A DNA stretch of 20,228 nucleotides from Acidiferrobacter sp. (GCA_002694065.1 NZKZ01000101.1:1-20228), one strand, 5' to 3'. Shown: positions 1-7,358, counted from the first letter of the stretch. Notes: generated from the sequence alone by a model not told the origin. Translations and numbers: made by a program.

Positions 1-330
1 ATGAAGAATGGATATCGTCGCATTCAGGCTTCATGGGGAAGATTTGCCCATGATCTTGATACACAAGAATCCGGTCTTGACGCGGCAGAGATCATTGCTT
101 CGGCAAAACGCTTTACAGAAAGCCGCAATCTGTCGGTCGACTGGAGCGCTCTTGATCACCTGCAGCCTCCCGAGTTGATCGACACCCTGGCGAGCAGTCT
201 GCCCTTTTCTCCGGAGGAGAAGCAAGGGCTTGTCGAGGCAGTCGTAATGGGGGACCGGGCAGAACTACTGAGAGCCTTGTGTGAATTCGGCGCTGCAACG
301 ACGGAAGACGGAAGTCCTGTCTCGCACTGA
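1..330 (+). CDS. LON substrate-binding-domain protein, C-terminal part (5' truncated by window)
   Basis: The reading frame is open from the first base and stops with TGA at 328-330, leaving 109 residues. The pattern of a DW dipeptide, then ...LIDTLASSLPFSPEEKQGLVEA, then an RAELLRALCEF helix matches the helical C-terminal end of stand-alone Lon-N (PUA-like) proteins, which often read L.nsLa...PF...EKQaLLEA. Family members are usually about 200-220 aa, so roughly half the gene should lie upstream. The ATG at base 1 is therefore probably an internal methionine and not the true start. These proteins resemble the substrate-recognition domain of Lon protease but lack the ATPase and peptidase parts; their cellular role is not settled. 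The gene converges on the Rieske gene, with 31 bp between the stops and no clear terminator. Assignment is from remembered family pattern only. Confidence 0.7.
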   Translation: MKNGYRRIQASWGRFAHDLDTQESGLDAAEIIASAKRFTESRNLSVDWSALDHLQPPELIDTLASSLPFSPEEKQGLVEAVVMGDRAELLRALCEFGAATTEDGSPVSH

Positions 331-361
331 CTTTTTAGGAACGCACGATGCCTCGGCGGCG

Positions 362-712
362 TTAATCGAGCCTAGGGGTGAGAACGATTTCCACCCGACT
401 GTTCTGGAAGCGGGCGGGGTAACAGACAAGGTCGATCTCAGCAGGCTCATCCAGCGCTCGCCCGTCGCGAAGGCAGAATCGGCTGCCGTGAAGCGGGCAT
501 TTCACTTTATCTCCTTGTAAGGCACCCATATAAAGCGACGCGTCTTCGTGGGTGCAGGTGTCGTCCACGGCAAACGGCGTGCCATCGATGTTCGCAATCA
601 GGATGCGCTGGCCTTCGCTTTCATAGCGCTGCATCGTGCCGGGCGGGAGATCCTCAGCAGCACCGATGTCTATCCATGGGCCGGGGGAGGCTTCAGGGGG
701 ATCAAAGGCCAT
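362..712 (-). CDS. Small Rieske [2Fe-2S] protein (ferredoxin-subunit type)
   Basis: Cytosolic 116-aa Rieske protein. The two cluster-binding motifs are visible: C53-T-H55 and C72-P-L-H75, the canonical C-x-H / C-x2-H set. The protein has the size of stand-alone Rieske ferredoxins that feed electrons to ring-hydroxylating oxygenases, and of NirD-like nitrite reductase small subunits. The start at 712 was chosen because a GAGG lies 8 nt upstream. A longer frame reaches 886, but its extra N-terminus lies inside cysG and reads like shadow sequence. An ATG at 736 is a possible alternative. The gene overlaps the end of cysG by 11 bp, so the two are almost surely co-transcribed and translationally coupled. 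Sharing an operon with siroheme synthase suggests a link to sirohaem-dependent sulfite or nitrite chemistry. That link is inference, since no reductase gene is seen here. Confidence 0.85.
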   Translation of the reverse strand: MAFDPPEASPGPWIDIGAAEDLPPGTMQRYESEGQRILIANIDGTPFAVDDTCTHEDASLYMGALQGDKVKCPLHGSRFCLRDGRALDEPAEIDLVCYPARFQNSRVEIVLTPRLD

Positions 713-2150
713 CGTTTGTGCCTCGACCCGGCTCATTGAGTGCAAGATTTTCAGGTGGCCCGCCGTCAGGGTCGAACCAGGCAAGTTTATCGTGCAGGGT
801 GACAACACTGCCGACAATAAGCAGGGTTGGTGCTCTGACCTTGGCCGCGGCCACCGCCTCAGGCAAGCTGCCAAGAGTGGCGGCAATCACGCGCTGGTTA
901 AGCGTGGTGCCCTGCTGGATGAGCGCTGCCGGTGTGGTGTTTTCGAGACCATGGCGGATCATCTCGCGGCAGATCGACTCAAGTCCTGTTAATCCCATAT
1001 ACACCACAACGGTTTGGCCGGGCTGACACAAGGCATCCCAGTTGAGATCGACGCTGCCGTCCTTAAGGTGTCCGGTAACAAAAAGACATGACTGAGCGTG
1101 ATCCCGATGCGTGAGGGGGATGCCCGCGTAAGAGGCGCATCCCGCTGCCGCGGTGATGCCGGGAATGACCTGAAACGGGATGTTGTGTCGTACCAGATCC
1201 TCAATTTCCTCACCTCCTCTGCCGAAGATGAAAGGGTCGCCGCCCTTTAGCCGCAGCACCCGTTTTCCCTCTTGGGCCAAACTGAGGAGCAGTTCGTTGA
1301 TTTCGGGTTGCGGTACCACATGCTTGGATTTTTCTTTGCCAACAAAAATCCGGTCCGCATCGCGACGCACCAGATCGACAATGGCCGGAGCGACCAGTCG
1401 GTCGTAGAGCACCACATCTGCCCGCTGCATCAAACGTAAAGCGCGGAAAGTCAAGAGATCGGGATCGCCGGGGCCGGCACCGACCAGGTACACCTCACCT
1501 TTTTCGAATTTCGCATCTTCGGTTGCCTGGATCATCGCCCTGAGCTCCGCTCGGGCTTGATTTTCCTTTCCGGCGAATACGAGTTCGGCAACCTGACCCT
1601 GAAAAACGGTCTCCCAAAATCCTCGTCGGGAATCAACACTGCCAAGTGCGGCTTTGACCTGATCGCGAAATTCACGGGCGATGCCTGCAAGCCGGCCGTA
1701 TGCAGCCGGAATCAGTGTTTCCAACCGGGCTTTCAGCATCCGGGCCAGGACCGGGGACGCGCCGCCGGTACCGATGGCGATAATGACGGGCGAGCGATCG
1801 ACGATAGAGGGCACGGTGAAGGTGCAAAGATCGGGCTGATCGACAACGTTGACGGGCAGGTTCTGTTGCCGAGCCGCGTCTGAGACTGCTCGATTCACAT
1901 CCTCGTTGTCGGTTGCGGCAATTGCAATCAGCGCCTGGCTTAAATGGGTCGGCTCAAAGCGGTCCTCGATCCACTGCAGTTTCTGCTGATCCAAAAGTGC
2001 TTTTACTTTGGAGCCAATTTCTGGTGCCACCACCGTCACCCTGGCTCCGGCGCGAATCAGCAGGTCGATTTTTCGCTCGGCCACAGAGCCGCCTCCCACG
2101 ACGAGGGCGGGCGTATTGCGCAACTTCAAAAAGATCGGCAGGGCATCCAT
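702..2150 (-). CDS. cysG: Siroheme synthase CysG (fused dehydrogenase/ferrochelatase and methyltransferase)
   Basis: 482 aa, the usual length for the fused enzyme. It makes sirohaem from uroporphyrinogen III: two SAM-dependent methylations, NAD-dependent oxidation of precorrin-2, then iron insertion. The N-terminal CysG-B half shows the NAD-binding stretch VVGGGSVAERK (17-27) and NVVD ending at Asp104, the position of the catalytic Asp in E. coli CysG. The C-terminal methyltransferase half starts near 217 with VYLVGAGPGDPDLLT and includes LRLKGGDPFIFGRGGEE. Sirohaem is the cofactor of assimilatory sulfite and nitrite reductases and of dissimilatory sulfite reductase. The ATG at 2150 follows a weak ribosome site. 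The gene is divergent from the moxR-like gene across 173 bp and overlaps the downstream Rieske gene. A beginning-to-end match leaves little doubt about the family. Confidence 0.97.
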   Translation of the reverse strand: MDALPIFLKLRNTPALVVGGGSVAERKIDLLIRAGARVTVVAPEIGSKVKALLDQQKLQWIEDRFEPTHLSQALIAIAATDNEDVNRAVSDAARQQNLPVNVVDQPDLCTFTVPSIVDRSPVIIAIGTGGASPVLARMLKARLETLIPAAYGRLAGIAREFRDQVKAALGSVDSRRGFWETVFQGQVAELVFAGKENQARAELRAMIQATEDAKFEKGEVYLVGAGPGDPDLLTFRALRLMQRADVVLYDRLVAPAIVDLVRRDADRIFVGKEKSKHVVPQPEINELLLSLAQEGKRVLRLKGGDPFIFGRGGEEIEDLVRHNIPFQVIPGITAAAGCASYAGIPLTHRDHAQSCLFVTGHLKDGSVDLNWDALCQPGQTVVVYMGLTGLESICREMIRHGLENTTPAALIQQGTTLNQRVIAATLGSLPEAVAAAKVRAPTLLIVGSVVTLHDKLAWFDPDGGPPENLALNEPGRGTNDGL

Positions 2151-2323
2151 GAGCAGAGTTTATTACGCAGATTGGCGTTGTGGTGCCAGCGCTCTATCCC
2201 AAGAGCCATATTCAGGTAGCGATACGTTTGTTGAGGAACCGGTTGGAATCGGGATCAAGGGTTCGTGAAGCTGACTGAGATACACTTCCTGTTTGATTAA
2301 GTTTAAGCATTCAGGCAGGTTCT

Positions 2324-3370
2324 ATGCGCCCCGTTCATCTTGAAAAACTCCTTCGCCGTGAGATCGCAAGCCTCAGCGAGCGCTCTCATACCCCGGTGAT
2401 GCTGTGGGGCCCCCCGGGTGTGGGGAAGTCCCAGATCGTCGCCAAGGTAGCGGGTGATGACCATCTGCCGTTGATTGATATTCGGTTGTCCCAACTGGAA
2501 CCCAGTGATTTGCGGGGAATACCGTTTCGCGTTGATGAGCGCGTTGAATGGGCTATCCCTTCCATGCTGCCGGACCAGGACCGCCATGGCTCGCAAGGTA
2601 TTCTCTTTCTCGATGAGATCACCTCCGCGCCGCCCAGCGTGTCGGCAGCTGCCTACCAGTTGATCCTCGACCGGCGGTTGGGAGATTACGAAGTGCCCGA
2701 AGGGTGGGCGATCGTGGCCGCAGGGAACCGGCAGGGAGATCGTGGCGTCACCTACGCCATGCCGGCACCACTGGCAAACCGCTTCAGCCATTATGAGGTC
2801 GACATTAATCTGGACGACTGGGTCCGTTGGGCGTTTCACGCAGGTGTCGATGAGCGGGTCATTGGGTTTCTCCGGTTTCGACCTGACATGCTGTTTGACT
2901 TTGATCCGGCACAGAACCCGGTAGCCTTTCCGTCGCCGCGTTCCTGGGAATTTGCGCACCGCGCGCTTCAAAAGTTTTCGCAGGATCCGGATATGCTGAG
3001 CGGTGCATTGCAGGCTTGTGTTGGACCTGCGGCAGGAATCGAGTTGCATGCGTTTATTCGCAACCTGGATCATTTGCCCGATATTGACGGAATCCTGGCG
3101 GGAGAGCTGTCAACAGTGCCGGAGGATTTGGACCTGCAGTATGCAGTGGCCGCAGCGTTGGTAGGGCGGGCAGCCCAGGTTGGAGAAGACCCTGGCGCAA
3201 TTGATCTTTACTCACGGATACTGGATTACGCAGGACGTTTCCCCCAAAAAGAGATGGGGGTGATGTTGGTGTCAGATCTTCATCGTGCCGTCGGCCCGCC
3301 GCTTTTTGCGGCACCGGGTTTTCCCGACTGGGCCAGACAGGTCGCCGATGTCATGCTGGCCCAGGATTAA
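2324..3370 (+). CDS. MoxR-family AAA+ ATPase
   Basis: 348 aa. Visible AAA+ elements are Walker A GPPGVGKS (29-36), Walker B ILFLDE (93-98), sensor 1 in VAAGNR (131-136) and an arginine-finger region APLANRF (148-154). The stretch PSDLRGIPF after Walker A is typical of the MoxR clade, whose members act as chaperone-like ATPases with a VWA partner to insert metals or mature or activate enzyme complexes. The partner is the next gene, 8 bp downstream, so the pair is one operon. An AGG-containing ribosome site (near 2313-2319) precedes the ATG. CbbQ, the RubisCO activase of autotrophs, is also a MoxR protein and cbb genes lie 3 kb away. However, this sequence lacks the CbbQ wording I know and belongs to a different MoxR branch. 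The actual client is unknown. Confidence 0.9.
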   Translation: MRPVHLEKLLRREIASLSERSHTPVMLWGPPGVGKSQIVAKVAGDDHLPLIDIRLSQLEPSDLRGIPFRVDERVEWAIPSMLPDQDRHGSQGILFLDEITSAPPSVSAAAYQLILDRRLGDYEVPEGWAIVAAGNRQGDRGVTYAMPAPLANRFSHYEVDINLDDWVRWAFHAGVDERVIGFLRFRPDMLFDFDPAQNPVAFPSPRSWEFAHRALQKFSQDPDMLSGALQACVGPAAGIELHAFIRNLDHLPDIDGILAGELSTVPEDLDLQYAVAAALVGRAAQVGEDPGAIDLYSRILDYAGRFPQKEMGVMLVSDLHRAVGPPLFAAPGFPDWARQVADVMLAQD

Positions 3371-3378
3371 TGTGTTAA

Positions 3379-4563
3379 GTGATGCTCGAAGCCGGGAACG
3401 ATAGCTTCACCCGCATCAGCGCGGCGCGGTCCCGGTTGATTCTGGATCGCCCCTTTCTGGGTGCGCTGGTATTGCGTCTGCCGATGCAGGAGATTGAAGC
3501 GCCATGGTGTCCGACCACCGCCACGGACGCGCGCAAAATCTATTTCAATCCGGCGTACTTCGACAGTCTGTCGTTGTCTCAGATCGAATTTGCCCTCGCG
3601 CATGAAGCACTCCACTGTGCGCTCGCCCATTTCGCCAGACGGCTGCATCGTGACAAACGGAGGTGGGATATTGCTTGTGACCTCGCTGTCAATCCACTTT
3701 TGATTGACGACGGGTTAACGCCGCCGCCGGATGTGCTTTATATGCCGGACTACACAGGATTAAGCGCAGAAGAAATCTATCCAATGCTGGAAGAGGACCC
3801 TGAAGACGAGCCGCATGACCGTCATCTCTACGATGAGGAGCCTCAGGATCAGGAGACATCTGAATCCCGCTCACCCGATCCGTCCTCCGGGTTGGGGGCC
3901 GATCCCCCACCGCCTGAAGCGCTCAATCCCGACGAACGGGCACGACTGGAACAGCAGTGGCAAGAGCGCCTGGCAGGCGCTGCGCAACAGGCAGCCCAGG
4001 CCGGGCGGCTAAGCGGAACGCTTGCGCGCCTGGTAGACCAACTGATTGCTCCGACGTTGCCTTGGAGGCAACTGCTGGCACGCTACATGAGCATGCGTTC
4101 CAGAGACGATTTTGACTATGCGCGTCCCGGCCGTCGGGAAGGTGAGGCCATTTTGCCTGCGCTGCGCAGCGGCATAGTGGATGTTGCTGTGGCCGTGGAT
4201 ACCAGCGGCTCCGTTTCGACAGCCGAGATGTCTGAATTTGTGAACGAAGTGGATGCACTCAAAGGGCAGGTCAAAGCAAGAATCAGTCTTGTTTGCTGTG
4301 ACTCTGAACTCGCTCCCGAGTCACCCCGGGTGTTTGAACCCTGGGAGCCGCTTGAAGCGCCCGAATCAATTTCCGGAGGAGGGGGAACTGATTTTTCTCC
4401 TGTCTTTCAGTGGGCAGAGAACCTCGATATGGTGCCGGATTTGCTGATTTACTTTACGGATGCCAGGGGCCGGTTCCCCGATGCGGCGCCGACTTTTCCA
4501 GTCATCTGGCTGGTGAAGGGCCCGGAATCCGTGCCCTTTGGAGAGCGAATCCAACTCAACTGA
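3379..4563 (+). CDS. Putative metallopeptidase-like (DUF2201-type) and VWA domain protein
   Basis: 394 aa partner of the preceding MoxR ATPase. The N-terminal domain carries HEALH at 75-79, an HExxH zinc motif, followed by the WDIACDLAVNPLL stretch typical of the DUF2201 metallopeptidase-like domain. A low-complexity acidic and Pro-rich linker spans about 135-185. The C-terminal VWA-like domain keeps a full MIDAS: DTSGS at 274-278, Thr337 in GGGGTDFS, and Asp361 in FTDARG. In MoxR systems the VWA partner brings the ATPase to its client; whether this one also cuts peptide bonds is unknown. Translation starts at GTG 3379 or the adjacent ATG 3382; an in-frame TAA at 3376-3378 rules out anything earlier. 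No signal peptide is visible, so it is probably cytosolic. The gene ends 6 bp before the convergent Sel1 gene. Confidence 0.88.
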   Translation: MMLEAGNDSFTRISAARSRLILDRPFLGALVLRLPMQEIEAPWCPTTATDARKIYFNPAYFDSLSLSQIEFALAHEALHCALAHFARRLHRDKRRWDIACDLAVNPLLIDDGLTPPPDVLYMPDYTGLSAEEIYPMLEEDPEDEPHDRHLYDEEPQDQETSESRSPDPSSGLGADPPPPEALNPDERARLEQQWQERLAGAAQQAAQAGRLSGTLARLVDQLIAPTLPWRQLLARYMSMRSRDDFDYARPGRREGEAILPALRSGIVDVAVAVDTSGSVSTAEMSEFVNEVDALKGQVKARISLVCCDSELAPESPRVFEPWEPLEAPESISGGGGTDFSPVFQWAENLDMVPDLLIYFTDARGRFPDAAPTFPVIWLVKGPESVPFGERIQLN

Positions 4564-4569
4564 GCAGAC

Positions 4570-5004
4570 TTAAAAACCCGCCTCTTTGTAGAGCGCTTGG
4601 GCTCGTTGCGGATCAGCGGCCGTACCGCGGCCCTGTTCCAGCATCTGCGCGAGGGCAACCATCGCACCAGCGAGGCCCTGGGCCACCGCTGCTTCAAACC
4701 AGTGCACCGCGCGCGCATCGTCCTGCGCTGCACAGTCACCATCCATATACATGAACCCAAGCCCATGCAGTGCAGGACCATAGTCCTGGTGGGCAGCGCT
4801 TTTCATCCACTTGTAAGCAAGCAATTCGTTACGCACCACACCGAGTCCGTTCTGGTGCATGATGGCAAGTCGATATTGGGCGTCTGCTGATCCGTCCTCG
4901 GCAAGCGGACTCAGCAACTTCATTGCCTGGGTGAAATGTTTGGCTTCGAATGCCGCAATTCCACTCGCGAGCTTCATGTCGTTTTCTTCTTGGGTTATAT
5001 CCAT
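4570..5004 (-). CDS. Sel1-repeat protein
   Basis: 144 aa made almost wholly of about three Sel1-like (TPR-related) helical repeats: roughly 37-72, 73-108 and 109-144. The repeat hallmarks ADAQYRLAIMHQNGLGV, ALHGLGFMYMDGD and AMVALAQMLEQGRGT can be seen. Such proteins are protein-protein adaptors; no catalytic residues and no signal peptide or lipobox are present, so a cytosolic adaptor role is likely. ATG 5004 gives the longest form. ATG 4977 (residue 10) has an AAGAAG ribosome-like site and is a good alternative. The gene is divergent from the TrpD2-like gene and convergent with the VWA gene. No partner can be named from sequence. Confidence 0.85.
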   Translation of the reverse strand: MDITQEENDMKLASGIAAFEAKHFTQAMKLLSPLAEDGSADAQYRLAIMHQNGLGVVRNELLAYKWMKSAAHQDYGPALHGLGFMYMDGDCAAQDDARAVHWFEAAVAQGLAGAMVALAQMLEQGRGTAADPQRAQALYKEAGF

Positions 5005-5127
5005 ACTGTCGGTCTGGATTGTGTTTCCTGAGGGAAAGGGTAAATCAGGCTGCTGTTATTTCGCCACACCTGCCGCGTTCCACTACCCAATTGGATATAG
5101 AGGATCTTTTCACTGCAGGTTTAAACT

Positions 5128-5148
5128 TTAATCTTAATACAGCATTAA
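5128..5148. promoter_or_regulatory. LysR-type operator candidate (TTAAT-N11-ATTAA)
   Basis: TTAAT at 5128-5132 and ATTAA at 5144-5148 are perfect inverted arms around exactly 11 bp, the T-N11-A layout that LysR-type regulators bind. The site sits in an AT-rich stretch 30 bp before the TrpD2-like start, within the 173-bp divergent gap. A second TTAATCT at 5145-5151 repeats the one at 5128. A CbbR-like regulator is encoded 2.2 kb downstream, so CbbR is the natural candidate to bind here. This is inference from shape and context; AT-rich palindromes also arise by chance. Confidence 0.4.
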
Positions 5149-5177
5149 TCTGCGAAACCCACTACGGTCATTTTCTC

Positions 5178-6272
5178 ATGACAATGCGTCAATACATCCA
5201 GAAGATTGCCACCGGCCCAGAGTTGAGCAAGGATCTTTCCCGGGAAGAGGCAAGCGACGGGATGCGTCGAATCCTCTCAGGTGATGCGGATCCTGTTCAG
5301 GCTGCCATCTTCCTTATCGCGCTCAGAATGAAGCGCGAGACCATGCCTGAAAACCTTGGCGTGTTGGATGCGTTGCTGGAAGCCACTAATCAGGTGACAG
5401 CCGCAGTCGATGACGTTCTGGATCTTTCAGATCCCTTTGATGGTTTCACTCGGGGAATGCCCGCAGCACCGTTTCTTCCGCCTGTCCTTGCGGCCTGCGG
5501 CATTGCCACAGTGGCAAACGGAGCAGAGTCGATCGGGCCAAAATACGGCGCAACACACCGTAAAGTGCTTCGTGCCGCCGGGGTCAATGTTGATCTAAGC
5601 TCGGCCGAAGCTGCCCGACAGCTTGAAGATGATCGTATTGGGTGGGCATACGTCGATCAACGGGCAGCATGCCCAAAACTGCATGAACTTGTTTCGCTAC
5701 GTACAAAGATCGTCAAGCGACCTTGTCTCACCACGCTGGAGGTATTGCTGGGCCCCGTGCGCGGAGCCAAGAGAACCCACCTTCTCACCGGATATGTGCA
5801 CAAGCCGTATCCTCCCATTTATACAGCGCTGGCACGTGCTTCCGGTTATGACTCTGCCATTATTGTGCGAGGCGTAGAAGGCGGAGTCATTCCTTCCCTG
5901 AATCAACCGTCCAAGCTGTTTTGCTACCAGGGCGAGGCATCGGATCGCGAAGTGAGGCTTGACCCGGCGGAGTACGATATCCAGGCCGCAGAGCGCGCTG
6001 TGCCGCTGCCCGAGGATTTGCCCCAGCAAGCCGCGGATGACGAGATCAAAGGCTCGATTGATGCCGATGCGCTGGCGCAGGCGGCCGCACAGGCAGGGCT
6101 TGCCGCTTTGACAGGAGAGCCGGGCCCTGTTCGAGAGAGTCTGGTCTATGGGGCAGCGCTATCTCTGGTTCAGCTAGGCCGCTGCCCGGATGCTGCTTCT
6201 GCTGCGGCAACTGTCCGTAGCGTGATTGATGACGGCCTTGCGGCTCGACGACTTGAGGCTGCCGCTCAGTAA
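5178..6272 (+). CDS. TrpD2-like glycosyltransferase family 3 phosphoribosyltransferase
   Basis: 364 aa related to anthranilate phosphoribosyltransferase. The N-terminal helical domain includes LSREEASDGMRRILSG and PVQAAIFLIALRMKRET. The stretch ANGAESIGPKYGATHRKVL (113-131) corresponds to the TrpD loop that binds the sugar-phosphate donor. The TrpD motif GTGGDG is absent: its place reads DPFDGFTRGMPAAPF. The acceptor is therefore probably not anthranilate, and the protein fits the TrpD2/YbiB-like group. It sits back to back with phosphoribulokinase and near cbbR, which suggests a job tied to ribose-phosphate metabolism or to the carbon-fixation regulon. That is inference. The reading frame is open to 4950, but family proteins begin at MRQYIQKI-like sequence, so ATG 5178 or 5184 is preferred, although no good ribosome site is seen. 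Confidence 0.8.
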   Translation: MTMRQYIQKIATGPELSKDLSREEASDGMRRILSGDADPVQAAIFLIALRMKRETMPENLGVLDALLEATNQVTAAVDDVLDLSDPFDGFTRGMPAAPFLPPVLAACGIATVANGAESIGPKYGATHRKVLRAAGVNVDLSSAEAARQLEDDRIGWAYVDQRAACPKLHELVSLRTKIVKRPCLTTLEVLLGPVRGAKRTHLLTGYVHKPYPPIYTALARASGYDSAIIVRGVEGGVIPSLNQPSKLFCYQGEASDREVRLDPAEYDIQAAERAVPLPEDLPQQAADDEIKGSIDADALAQAAAQAGLAALTGEPGPVRESLVYGAALSLVQLGRCPDAASAAATVRSVIDDGLAARRLEAAAQ

Positions 6273-6298
6273 TCTCTCCGTCGTAATTTGCACTCCAA

Positions 6299-7168
6299 TT
6301 ACTTTTTCTTTTTCATTATCCCGTCAATGATCGGGGCGAGGATTAACTCCATGGCGAGTCCCATTTTCCCGCCGGGGACGACGATGGTGTTGCGGCGGGA
6401 GATGAATGAGTCATGCAGCATGGCCAGCAAATAAGGAAAGTCGACATCGAATTTAACCGGATCGCGAAAACGGATCACCACGAAGCTTTCGTCCGGGGTG
6501 GGGATGTCGCGGGCGACAAAAGGGTTCGAGGTGTCCACCGTGGGAACCCGCTGGAAGTTGATATCGGTTCGCGAGAACTGGGGTGCAATAAAGTGGACGT
6601 AATCGTGCATGCGGCGCAGAATCGTTTCAGTAACGGCTTCGGGTTCGTAACCTCGGCTCTCAGTATCACGATGAATTTTCTGAATCCATTCGAGGTTGAC
6701 GATGGGCACCACTCCCACGAGCAGGTCCACATGCTGTGCAATGTTGACTGAGCCGTCAACCACGCCGCCGTGCAATCCCTCGTAGAAGAGCAGATCCGTC
6801 TTTTCTGTGATGTTTTCCCAGGGGGTGAAGGTGCCGGGCTTTTGTTTGTATGCGGCGGCTTCTGATTCGTTGTGCAGGTAGTAGCGGATCTTTCCACGAC
6901 CGGTTTCACTGTAATCCCGAAACAAGGCCTCAAGTTTCTCAAAGTGGTTGCCGTCTGGACCGAAATGACTGAGATCCCGACCGGACTGTTGCGCTTTGGC
7001 GACCTCCTCGGGCATCTCGTAGCGATCGAATCTGTGAAAGCTGTCGCCCTCGACGATTACTGCCTTGAGGTGCTCGCGCGTGAGAATATGCTCAACAGCC
7101 GTCTTCACGGTGCTTGTGCCGGCACCTGAAGAGCCAGTAACAGCAATAATGGGGTGATTTGTGGACAT
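6299..7168 (-). CDS. prkB: Phosphoribulokinase, proteobacterial class I
   Basis: 289 aa, the normal size for the proteobacterial octameric enzyme. It phosphorylates ribulose 5-phosphate with ATP to ribulose 1,5-bisphosphate, the RubisCO substrate, in the cytosol. The P-loop GSSGAGTST is at 12-20. VEGDSFHRFDR contains Asp42, the position of the catalytic Asp in the Rhodobacter sphaeroides enzyme. FYEGLHGG at 128-135 and IHRD at 165-168 match the Walker-B and substrate-binding segments. ATG 7168 was chosen over 7192 because GGAG lies 8 nt upstream and the extra eight residues are not family-like. The gene is divergent from cbbR and convergent with the TrpD2-like gene, 26 bp apart. The protein ends in a lysine run (MKKKK). 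The symbol prkB is used as in other proteobacterial annotations; cbbP is equivalent. Confidence 0.97.
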   Translation of the reverse strand: MSTNHPIIAVTGSSGAGTSTVKTAVEHILTREHLKAVIVEGDSFHRFDRYEMPEEVAKAQQSGRDLSHFGPDGNHFEKLEALFRDYSETGRGKIRYYLHNESEAAAYKQKPGTFTPWENITEKTDLLFYEGLHGGVVDGSVNIAQHVDLLVGVVPIVNLEWIQKIHRDTESRGYEPEAVTETILRRMHDYVHFIAPQFSRTDINFQRVPTVDTSNPFVARDIPTPDESFVVIRFRDPVKFDVDFPYLLAMLHDSFISRRNTIVVPGGKMGLAMELILAPIIDGIMKKKK

Positions 7169-7235
7169 CAGGTTTTCTCCCGGCAACTGCATTTGCTACA
7201 GAAATCCGGCATGGTTAGGTAGTGAAATCCCAAGC

Positions 7236-7265
7236 AATATAGATTTGGTTCATTAGATTTAGCAA
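7236..7265 (-). promoter_or_regulatory. Candidate sigma-70 promoter for phosphoribulokinase
   Basis: Read on the minus strand, TTGCTA (7265-7260) and TATATT (7241-7236) are separated by 18 bp, giving 4/6 and 5/6 matches to the -35 and -10 consensus. The start codon at 7168 lies about 60 bp downstream of the predicted transcription start. The -35 element falls inside the palindrome at 7254-7270, as expected if a regulator controls access of polymerase. Predicted by eye only. Confidence 0.45.
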
Positions 7266-7270
7266 ATTTA
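7254..7270. promoter_or_regulatory. Candidate CbbR operator overlapping the prkB -35
   Basis: TAGATTT-AGC-AAATTTA is an imperfect palindrome in which 6 of 7 arm positions pair. It contains a T-N11-A unit (T7258 to A7270). LysR-family CbbR proteins normally control the divergent cbb promoter from such sites, and cbbR is transcribed away from this gap. Support is positional and by motif shape. Confidence 0.45.
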
Positions 7271-7283
7271 TCGTATTGGGTAA

Positions 7284-7320
7284 ATAAGTCTATACTTATC
7301 TAAGATGACTGAAATCAGTC
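7284..7320. promoter_or_regulatory. Paired palindromes and -10-like element upstream of cbbR
   Basis: ATAAG-N6-CTTAT at 7284-7299 is a perfect palindrome whose centre includes TATACT (7291-7296), a 5/6 match to a -10 box. The -35 would be TTTATC at 7267-7272, 18 bp upstream, which is poor. A second perfect palindrome, GACTGA-AA-TCAGTC, follows at 7307-7320 near or just after the predicted transcription start. CTCAA (7326-7330) and TTGAG (7339-7343) add a short inverted repeat in the leader. These fit an autoregulated cbbR promoter, but no binding data can be read from sequence. Confidence 0.4.
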
Positions 7321-7358
7321 CCTGACTCAATTGGGGATTTGAGCAAGAGGGGAGAGAA

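Noticed and set aside
362..712. Calling the Rieske protein NirD
   Set aside because: No nirB or other nitrite reductase gene is adjacent, and the motifs alone do not separate NirD from ring-hydroxylase ferredoxins.
713..886. Extended N-terminus of the Rieske protein
   Set aside because: This part is the shadow of cysG, reads unlike any Rieske N-terminus, and a good ribosome site marks the start at 712.
2303..3073. A 256-aa minus-strand frame opposite the MoxR gene
   Set aside because: It is the complement of clear AAA+ coding sequence with Walker motifs on the plus strand.
2324..4563. Identification of the MoxR/VWA pair as CbbQ/CbbO
   Set aside because: The sequences around Walker A, Walker B and sensor 1 do not match CbbQ wording, and the partner has a DUF2201-type N-terminus, unlike CbbO.
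4561..4580. A bidirectional terminator between the VWA and Sel1 genes
   Set aside because: The stops are only 6 bp apart and no inverted repeat is visible there.
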